Positions 42,380-49,065 of a stretch of 64,000 nucleotides of DNA are shown here, piece after piece. This DNA is from DASSUW01 sp963844205. GTDB lineage: Bacteria; Actinomycetota; Thermoleophilia; Solirubrobacterales; Solirubrobacteraceae. Both the position numbers and the translations under genes were made by a program. Position 1 is the stretch's first letter. Every line of letters begins with the position of its first letter. The notes under the pieces were generated by a model. That model saw only the letters and a list, made by a program, of their open reading frames with translations. It ran no database searches and was not told where the DNA came from. The stretch lies in NCBI GenBank assembly GCA_963844205.1, contig CAWJNK010000014.1:558001-622000 (forward strand), given 5' to 3'.

Positions 42380-43261
42380 ATGGAGCTCCGCCAGCTGCGC
42401 GCCTTCGTGCAGGTCACGCACGCCGGCACCTTCACGCGCGCCGCCGAGGAGCTCCACCTCGCGCAGTCCGCGGTGTCCCAGGCCGTCGGCCGCCTCGAGG
42501 CCGAGCTCGGCTTCGAGCTGCTGCGACGGACCCGCGACGGGGTCGAGCTCACCGAGGCGGGATCGGTGGTGTTCGAGCGCGCACGCGAGGTGGTCGCCGG
42601 CGCCGACGCCATCCGCTCCGACCTCGCCGCCCTGCGCGGCCTGCTCGAGGGCACGGTGGCGCTCGGCACGATGCTCCCGCCCGGCCCCATCGACCTGCCC
42701 GAGCTGCTGGCCCGCTTCCACGCCGCGCACCCGGGGATCGGCGTCCGCGTCCGGGAAGGGAGCGCAGCGGAGATCATGGCGCTCGTCCGGCGCGACGAGC
42801 TCGACGTCGCGTTCACCGGCGTGCGCCCCGACCGGCTCGACGACGGCCTCGCGGGCGAGCAGATGCTGAGCGAGGAGCTGCTGCTGATCTCGCCGCCCGA
42901 GCAGGACCTGACAAGCCCGTCGCTGGCCGGCCTCTCCGGCGTCCCGTTCATCGGCTACCGGCGGGGCTCGGCGCTGCGCGACACGATCGACGCCGCACTG
43001 ACCCGCGCGGGCGCCACGCCGCAGATCGTGTTCGAGAACGACGAGCTGGTGAGCGTGCGGGAGATGGTCGCCCGCTCGCTCGGCGTGGCCATCGTGCCGC
43101 GCTCGACGGTGGAGGCCGACGGGCCGCGGGTGACGGCGTCCTCGATCGGGCTCGAGCGCCCGCTCACGCTCGTCTGGCGCGAGCGCCGCCAGCCGCCCGC
43201 GGCCGCCGCCTTCCTGGCCTTCGTGCGCGCCGCGGCGGCCGAGCGGCGCCTCCCTCAGTGA
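42380..43261 (+). CDS. LysR-family regulator
   Basis: A 293-residue LTTR with winged HTH MELRQLRAFVQVTHAGTFTR, EELHLAQSAVSQAVGRLEAE and RTRDGVELTEAG, followed by the effector domain (GTMLPPGPIDLPELLARFHA ... ARSLGVAIVPRSTV). It is divergent from the EamA exporter at 42274, the classic layout of an LTTR and its target. Its TGA overlaps the GTG of the following GNAT gene (GTGA). Confidence 0.92.
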   Translation: MELRQLRAFVQVTHAGTFTRAAEELHLAQSAVSQAVGRLEAELGFELLRRTRDGVELTEAGSVVFERAREVVAGADAIRSDLAALRGLLEGTVALGTMLPPGPIDLPELLARFHAAHPGIGVRVREGSAAEIMALVRRDELDVAFTGVRPDRLDDGLAGEQMLSEELLLISPPEQDLTSPSLAGLSGVPFIGYRRGSALRDTIDAALTRAGATPQIVFENDELVSVREMVARSLGVAIVPRSTVEADGPRVTASSIGLERPLTLVWRERRQPPAAAAFLAFVRAAAAERRLPQ

Positions 43262-43747
43262 GGCTCCACCGCGTGCAGCGCGGGCGATGCCGCGCGGCTC
43301 CGCGACGTCCGGCTGCGCGCGCTGCGCGAGGCGCCGGACGCGTTCGCGACCCGCTTCGAGGAGGCGGGCGCGCGGCCTCCCGAGTACTGGGAGGAGTGGG
43401 CCCGCGCGCCGGTCGAGGAGCAGGTCACGGTCGTGGCCGTCGACGGCGAGCGCTGGGTCGGCATCGTCTCCGGCTGGGTGCTCGAGGACCGCCCCGGCAA
43501 GGTCTGGCTCGCGCGGCTGTGGGTCGATCCGGGCGTGCGCGGCGAAGGCCTCGGGCTGCGGCTGATCGAGGCCGTCGCCGAGTGGGGGCGCGAACGCGGC
43601 TGCGCGACGGTGGACCTGTCGGTCACCGCCAACAACACGGCCGCCGCGGCGGTCTACGCGCGCGCCGGGTTCGTCGAGACGGGCCGGCGGCGCCCGTTGC
43701 CCGCCGACCCGTCGCGCACGGAGGTGTTCCTCTCGCGGCCGCTGTGA
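43258..43747 (+). pseudogene. GNAT acetyltransferase with N-terminal frameshift
   Basis: From GTG at 43258 the frame reads MRLHRVQRG, then the expected continuation DAARLRDVRLRALREAPDAF lies in the +1 frame after the G-run at 43282-43284. From there to 43747 the frame is open and contains acetyl-CoA site VDPGVRGEGLGLRLIEA and ANNTAAAAVYARAGFVETGR. Without a shift no start codon exists before Met/Val at about 43433, which would lose a third of the domain. One extra G explains everything; a sequencing error is as likely as a true mutation. Confidence 0.75.
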
Positions 43748-43748
43748 G

Positions 43749-43937
43749 GAACGTCAACTGCGGCTGGGTAGGGGATGTGAGGGACGAAGGTTTCGTGCAA
43801 TTTCCGGCCGCCCGGTCGCCCGAATTTCACGTTCCCGCCGCATACGAAGGGTTTCGTGCAATTCGGGCGGCCGACGAGGTCGATATTTCACGAAACCGCC
43901 GGTCCCGTTGCCTCCCCACCCAGCGCAGTTGACGTTC
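43749..43937. repeat. Dispersed repeat family R2, complete MITE-like element
   Basis: About 188 bp with terminal inverted repeats: AACGTCAACTGCGGCTGGGT at the left and CCCACCCAGCGCAGTTGACGTT at the right (about 21 matching positions, one gap). The interior repeats TTTCGTGCAATT, ATTTCACG and a block also found inverted at about 10972-11014. The right end touches the stop codon region of the aldehyde dehydrogenase gene. It has no coding capacity. Confidence 0.82.
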
Positions 43938-45514
43938 TAGAACCCGCGCTCTTCGAGCTTGAAGTCGAGCTGCGCGTCGATGTCCACGACGTCCATCTGC
44001 GCCCTCTGGAGCTTGCCGGCGTAGTCCCAGTTCATCGACTGCCAGCGGGTGAACTGGTCGAGCACCCAGATGCCGGACTGGCGCGAGCCGTTGCCGGACT
44101 TGCCGTTGCCGCCGAACGGCAGGTGCGCCTCGGCGCCCGACGTCGAGTTGTTGACCGACACCATGCCGGCGGTGATCCGCTCGCGGAAGCGGAACGCGTG
44201 CTCGCCGGAGCGCGTGTAGATCGACGAGGACAGCCCGTAGCCGTGGTTGTTGGCCAGCTCCATCGCCTCGTCGAAGTGCGTGAACGTGGCGACGCCGGTG
44301 ATGGGGCCGAACGTCTCGGTGGCGTACAGGTCGTCGTCGATCGTGACGCCGTCGACGAGGACCGGGTGGTAGAAGAGCCCGGCCTCCGGGTCGCCCACGA
44401 AGCCCTCGCGCGGGTTGGCCGACGTGATGCGGCCCTGGGCGGTCGAGCCGTACGTCGTGTGGTGGTCGCGGATCAGGCCGAGCCAGTCCTCGAACCGCTC
44501 GGCGAAGCGCTCGTGCAGCATCGGGCCGTAGAGGACGTCCTGCGTCGGGTCGCCGATCGGCGCGCTCCGCAGCCGCTGGTCGAGCCTGCGGACGTACTCG
44601 TCGTGGACCGACTCGTGCACGATCGCGGTGCCGAGCGACGTGCAGCGCTGGCCGGCCGTCCCGTAGCCGCCGAACAGGGCGCCCTCGACCGCGAGGTCGA
44701 CGTCGGCGTCGTCCATCACGACCATCGGGTTCTTGCCGCCGAGCTCGAGGCACGGCGACTGCAGGTGACGGCCGCACAGCTCGCCGATCTTCGAGCCGAC
44801 TGCGCTCGAGCCGGTGAAGCCGACCTTGTCGACCAGCCGCTCCTGGAGCGCACGCTCGAGGCCCTCGAACGTCTGCGCGCCCTCGGCCTGGACCACGTTG
44901 AGCACGCCGCCGGGCACCCCGCCGGCGTGGAAGAGCTTGGCGAGGGCGTCGCCGAGCGCCGGCGAGTACTCGGCGGGCTTCCACACCACCGCGTTGCCGC
45001 ACAGGATCGCCGGCACGAGGTACCAGGCGGGAACGGCGACGGGGAAGTTGCCGGCCGTGACGATGGCGGCGACGCCGACCGGCATCCGGAACGTGAAGAG
45101 CTGCTTGTTGGGCATCTCCGACGGCACGGTCTGCCCGTACAGCCGCCGGCCCTCGCCGATGAAGAAGTCGCAGGTGTCGATGATCTCCTGGACCTCGCCG
45201 AGCGACTCGGCGAACGGCTTGCCGACCTCGCGGGTCACGAGCCGGGATAGCGCTTCCTTGTTGGCCTCCACGATCCGGCCGACGTTGGCGATCACGCGCC
45301 CGCGCGCGGGGGCGGGCACCTTCGCCCATTCGCGCTGGGCGGCGCGGGCCGCGCGGCAGGCATCGACGAACGTGGAGCCGTCGCCCAGCAGCACCTCGGC
45401 GACGGTCTCGGCGGTGTTGGCGGGGTTGGTCGAGGTCAGGCGGCCTCCCGGAGCGTCGGCGAGCGGCTTCCCGTCGACGATGGAGGCGATCTCGGTCGCG
45501 GCGATCGTGGTCAT
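43937..45514 (-). CDS. Aldehyde dehydrogenase family protein
   Basis: A 525-residue NAD(P)-dependent ALDH. NAD site FTGSSAVGSKIGELCGRH, general base Glu in LELGGKNPMVVMDDADVD, nucleophile Cys in GTAGQRCTSLGTAIV, and C-terminal ETFGPITGVATFTHFDEAM and PFGGNGKSGNG. The pattern recalls the ALDH7/piperideine-6-carboxylate group, but the substrate is not certain. The ATG overlaps the stop of the amidohydrolase gene (ATGA), so the two are co-transcribed. Confidence 0.9.
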   Translation of the reverse strand: MTTIAATEIASIVDGKPLADAPGGRLTSTNPANTAETVAEVLLGDGSTFVDACRAARAAQREWAKVPAPARGRVIANVGRIVEANKEALSRLVTREVGKPFAESLGEVQEIIDTCDFFIGEGRRLYGQTVPSEMPNKQLFTFRMPVGVAAIVTAGNFPVAVPAWYLVPAILCGNAVVWKPAEYSPALGDALAKLFHAGGVPGGVLNVVQAEGAQTFEGLERALQERLVDKVGFTGSSAVGSKIGELCGRHLQSPCLELGGKNPMVVMDDADVDLAVEGALFGGYGTAGQRCTSLGTAIVHESVHDEYVRRLDQRLRSAPIGDPTQDVLYGPMLHERFAERFEDWLGLIRDHHTTYGSTAQGRITSANPREGFVGDPEAGLFYHPVLVDGVTIDDDLYATETFGPITGVATFTHFDEAMELANNHGYGLSSSIYTRSGEHAFRFRERITAGMVSVNNSTSGAEAHLPFGGNGKSGNGSRQSGIWVLDQFTRWQSMNWDYAGKLQRAQMDVVDIDAQLDFKLEERGF

Positions 45515-46923
45515 GCGTCCACGGTACTGCGACCGGCGAGCCACGTGTCAGCGACCTGCGCGCCAGCGAGGTCGTCGAACGGGTCGCGGTCGAGGATCAC
45601 GAGGTCGGCGAGCATGCCGGGTGCGAGGCGACCGCGCTCGGCGTTCCCCTCGAGCCACGCCGGTGTGCAGATCAGCGCCTCGAGCGCGGCCTGGAGGTCG
45701 AGCGCCTCGTGGGGGCGCCAATCGCGCAGCACCGCGTCGCGCAAGCCCTGGAGCGGGTCCATCTCCTCCACGGGCGCGTCGGACCCGATCGCCAGCCGCG
45801 CGCCGCTCGCGTGCAGCGACCGGTAGGCGTACGCGCCGTCGAGCCGGTCGACCCACAGCCGCTCGGCCAGCGCCTCGTCGCTCACCGCCATCGACGGCTG
45901 GATCGACGCGGTGACGCCGAGCTGCGCGAAGCGCGGGATGTCGTCGATGTGGAGGCACTGGGCGTGCTCGATCCGCGGGCGGATGGCGTCCGGGACCGCG
46001 GCGAAGGCGTCGAGCGCCTCGCGGTTGGCGAGGTCGCCGATGGCGTGGACGGCGACCGGCACGCCCGCGCGAGTGGCGGCGCGAACGATCTCCTCGAACT
46101 CGTCGCGGCTCGTGATCTCCACGCCGGTGCCGTCGAGCAGCCGCGCGGTCTGGGAGCCGAGCGTCCCGTCCATGTAGGCCTTGACGTAGTCGGGGCGCTC
46201 GTCGAGGCGGGCCGCGGGGAGCGACTGCCAGACACGGAACGGGAGGTCGAGCTCCTTGTACACCTCGCGGGAGCCGACCAGGCCGTCCTTGCAGTGGATC
46301 GCGGTGACGCCGCGGGCGGCCGCGACCGGCAGCGCCGCGCGGGTCGCCTCGACCATCTCCTCGTGCGACGCCACCGTGAAGCGGTCGCGGAACGACCACG
46401 CGGCCTCCTCGCGCAGGACGCCGGCGTCGAGGTCGACCACGCCGCTGGGCCGCTCGAGGTCCCCGCGCGCATGGGCGAGCGCGGCCGAGTTCAGCCACAG
46501 CGAGTGCCAGTCGTGCGCGAGCAGCGCGACGGGCACGTCGCCGCTGACCGTGTCGAGCGCCTCGAGTGAGGGCTCGAAGCCAGTCCAGCCGAACCCGCGC
46601 AGCCAGCGGCCGGGCGGGACGCGGGGCACCGCCTCGGCGACGCGGGCGAGCACCTCCTCGCGCGTCCCGTGGAGCTGCAGCTCGCGCCGCGTCACCGCCC
46701 AGGTCGGGAAGTGCACGTGCGCGTCGGTGAAGCCGGGCAGGAGGCAGCCGCCGTCGAGGTCGATCCGCCGGGCGCCCTTGGGCTCGGTGTCGAGCGCCAC
46801 GATCCGCTCGCCCTCGATCACGAGCGAATGGGCGACCGGCCGCGCCGGGTCCATCGTCCGCACGATGCCGCCCGCGAACACGGTCACGTCGCGACTCGCG
46901 CGGCCGCCGGCGACGCCGGTCAT
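45511..46923 (-). CDS. YtcJ-type amidohydrolase (amidohydrolase 3 family)
   Basis: A 470-residue metal-dependent hydrolase. LLPGFTDAHVHFPTWAV holds the HxH metal ligands; AIHCKDG, VAVHAIGDLANREALDAF, RIEHAQCLHIDDI and LAIGSDAPVEEMDPLQGLRD give the remaining ligands and the catalytic Asp; GRLAPGMLADLVILDRDPF is the returning beta-sandwich. Members hydrolyse amides, ureas or imides; substrate unknown. It overlaps neighbours on both sides by 4 bp, suggesting one operon with the isomerase and ALDH. Confidence 0.9.
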   Translation of the reverse strand: MTGVAGGRASRDVTVFAGGIVRTMDPARPVAHSLVIEGERIVALDTEPKGARRIDLDGGCLLPGFTDAHVHFPTWAVTRRELQLHGTREEVLARVAEAVPRVPPGRWLRGFGWTGFEPSLEALDTVSGDVPVALLAHDWHSLWLNSAALAHARGDLERPSGVVDLDAGVLREEAAWSFRDRFTVASHEEMVEATRAALPVAAARGVTAIHCKDGLVGSREVYKELDLPFRVWQSLPAARLDERPDYVKAYMDGTLGSQTARLLDGTGVEITSRDEFEEIVRAATRAGVPVAVHAIGDLANREALDAFAAVPDAIRPRIEHAQCLHIDDIPRFAQLGVTASIQPSMAVSDEALAERLWVDRLDGAYAYRSLHASGARLAIGSDAPVEEMDPLQGLRDAVLRDWRPHEALDLQAALEALICTPAWLEGNAERGRLAPGMLADLVILDRDPFDDLAGAQVADTWLAGRSTVDA

Positions 46924-47963
46924 CGCCGGGCCAGCGCGGCCTTCAGCGCGTCGATCGGCGGGATCGACACGGGGTCCTCGCCGCGCAGGACCGCGAGGTA
47001 GAGCGAGACGAGGTCGCCCAGCAGGACCAGCGAGACGAGCCGCTCCGTCGGGGTCTCGCCGCGGGCGCTGACGCGCTCGACCACGCTCGCGCCGGCGGCC
47101 GCCTGCTCGGCGGTCAGCCGGCTGCGCAGCTGGTTGCGCGGATGCGCGCCCGGGTCCTCGAGGAAGACCGCCGAGAAGCGGCCGTCGGCCGCGGGCCAGC
47201 CGACGACCTCGTTGTGGTCGAGCTCAGGGAGCACGCTCGCGAAGGCCGGCATTCCGGCGTTCTCGTTGATCTGGCACTTCCAGCGGTACGCGGCCGCGGC
47301 CGCCAACTCGGCGCCCGCGATCACCGGCACGGTGCCGTGCAGGCGGCGTGCGAGCGCCTTCGCCTCGCTGTCCTCCGCCGCTTCCGGCCCCCACCCCTGC
47401 GCGAGCTCTTGGGCGAGCGAAGCAGCAGCTTCCACCTCGTCGCGCAGCGACGGCGCGACGCCCGACAGCGCGGCCGCCTCGAGCGCCGCCACCAGCGAGT
47501 ACCCGACCGCCGCGCGCGGCTGGAAGCCGCCGGGCAGCGGGATCACCGGGACGCCGTCGCGCCGCGCGCGCTCCGCCAGCCGGCCGCCGGTGGTGGCGAC
47601 GATCCGGCGCGCACCGCGCTCGAGGGCGTCGTCGTAGGCCGCGAGCGTCTCCTCCGTGGTGCCGGAGTAGCTCGAGCACAGCACGAGCGTCTCGGACCCG
47701 GCCCAGCCGGGCAGCGCGTAGCCGTCGGCGATCGCCAGCGGGCGCTTCAGGCGCGAGCCGATCGCGCCGAGCGCGAGCCGCCCGCCGATCGCGGAGCCGC
47801 CCATCCCGGCCACGACCAGCGCGGTGGCGTCGACCGGCGCGATCGCGGCCGATTCGACCCGCCACAGCGCGTCCTGCAGGTGGTCGCCGAGGTCCAGCAT
47901 CTCGGCCGCCTGCCCGGTCGAGTCGACCGCGGCGACCGCCGCGGCATCGAGCGCATCGCCCAT
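46920..47963 (-). CDS. Bifunctional phosphoglucose/phosphomannose isomerase-like protein
   Basis: A 347-residue SIS-domain isomerase. First SIS domain: ALVVAGMGGSAIGGRLALGA and LCSSYSGTTEETLAAYDDAL; C-terminal Pgi/Pmi region: RWKCQINENAGMPAFASVLP and ELDHNEVVGW. These interconvert fructose-6-phosphate with glucose- or mannose-6-phosphate. The start at 47963 shares one base with the stop of the nucleotidyltransferase gene (TGATG). It fits with the nucleotidyltransferase in making activated mannose or glucose. Confidence 0.9.
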   Translation of the reverse strand: MGDALDAAAVAAVDSTGQAAEMLDLGDHLQDALWRVESAAIAPVDATALVVAGMGGSAIGGRLALGAIGSRLKRPLAIADGYALPGWAGSETLVLCSSYSGTTEETLAAYDDALERGARRIVATTGGRLAERARRDGVPVIPLPGGFQPRAAVGYSLVAALEAAALSGVAPSLRDEVEAAASLAQELAQGWGPEAAEDSEAKALARRLHGTVPVIAGAELAAAAAYRWKCQINENAGMPAFASVLPELDHNEVVGWPAADGRFSAVFLEDPGAHPRNQLRSRLTAEQAAAGASVVERVSARGETPTERLVSLVLLGDLVSLYLAVLRGEDPVSIPPIDALKAALARR

Positions 47964-49063
47964 CAGAAGAGGAGCGCGCCGTCCGGCAGCGTGACGCCGG
48001 GGAAGACGCGGGCGCCGTTGGAGACCACGTTGCCGGAGCCGATCGTGACGCCCTCGCCGAGCACGCTCATGCCGTCGAGATGGCAGTCGTCGCCGATCCG
48101 CACCCCGCCGGCGACGATGCACCCGCTGACCGTGCAGTTGCTGCCGATCTCGCTCCCCTGCATCACGACCGCGCGCTCGATCGTCGTGTTCTCCCCGACC
48201 GTGACACCGTGCTCGAGCACGACGCGGCCGCCGATCCGCGCGCCCTCGCCGATCCGGCACCGGCTCTCGACCAGCGCCGACGGGATGATCCGCCCCTTGT
48301 TCTCGACGCCGTCCTCGACGCACAGGAAGCCCTCCCCCATGCGCTGCTGGACGTCGCTGGCGACCGTCCCCTCGAGGATGTCGAACGTCCCCTCCAGGTA
48401 GCGCTCGGGCGTCCCGATGTCGAGCCAGTAGCCGTCCGAGACGCAGCCGTAGAGGCCCTCGCCGACCAGGCGCGGGAACACGTCCCGCTCGATCGAGGCG
48501 GGCTGGTCGGGCTCCAGCAGGTCGAGCACCGAGCGCTCGAGCACGTACGCGCCGGCCGAGATGTTGCGGGTGTCGATCTGGTCGGGCGCCGGCTTCTCGA
48601 CGAACTCCGTCACCTCGCCGCCGTCGCGCGTGCGGACGAGCCCGTAGGCGGACGGGTCCTCGACCGGCGTGAGCGCGAGCGTCGCCCGCGCGCCGGTCTT
48701 CTCGTGCTGCGCGATCTGGGCCGTGAGGTCCATGTCGGTCAGCACGTCGCCGTTGAGCATCAGGAAGCGGCCCTCGAGCAGCGGCTCGGCGTACTTGAGC
48801 GCGCCGCCGGTGCCCATCGGGCGCGGCTCCTCGACGTACCGCAGCCTGATCCCGAACGCGCTGCCGTCGCCGAGCACGTTGCGGACGCCGCTGGCCAGGT
48901 GCCCGCAGGACATGACGACGTCGTCGACCCCGTGGGAGCGCAGCCAGTCGAGCATGAAGCGGATGAACGGGCGGTCGACGAGCGGCACCACCGGCTTCGG
49001 GACGGTGCTGGTGAGGGGCCGCAGACGGGTGCCCTCGCCGCCCGCCAGGATCAGCGCCTGCAT
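47963..49063 (-). CDS. Sugar-phosphate nucleotidyltransferase with left-handed beta-helix
   Basis: A 366-residue GT-A-like nucleotidyltransferase (mannose-1-phosphate guanylyltransferase/glucose-1-phosphate type). Active-site loop ALILAGGEGTRLRPLT, VPKPVVPLVDRPFIRF, LNGDVLTDMD, FVEKPAPDQIDTRNISAGAY and DGYWLDIGTPERYLEG. Residues about 245-360 form hexapeptide repeats (VESRCRIGEGARIGGRVVLE and on). Exact nucleotide and sugar are not fixed by motif alone. It begins 2 bp after the UDP-glucose dehydrogenase stop. Confidence 0.88.
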   Translation of the reverse strand: MQALILAGGEGTRLRPLTSTVPKPVVPLVDRPFIRFMLDWLRSHGVDDVVMSCGHLASGVRNVLGDGSAFGIRLRYVEEPRPMGTGGALKYAEPLLEGRFLMLNGDVLTDMDLTAQIAQHEKTGARATLALTPVEDPSAYGLVRTRDGGEVTEFVEKPAPDQIDTRNISAGAYVLERSVLDLLEPDQPASIERDVFPRLVGEGLYGCVSDGYWLDIGTPERYLEGTFDILEGTVASDVQQRMGEGFLCVEDGVENKGRIIPSALVESRCRIGEGARIGGRVVLEHGVTVGENTTIERAVVMQGSEIGSNCTVSGCIVAGGVRIGDDCHLDGMSVLGEGVTIGSGNVVSNGARVFPGVTLPDGALLF

Positions 49064-49065
49064 CG

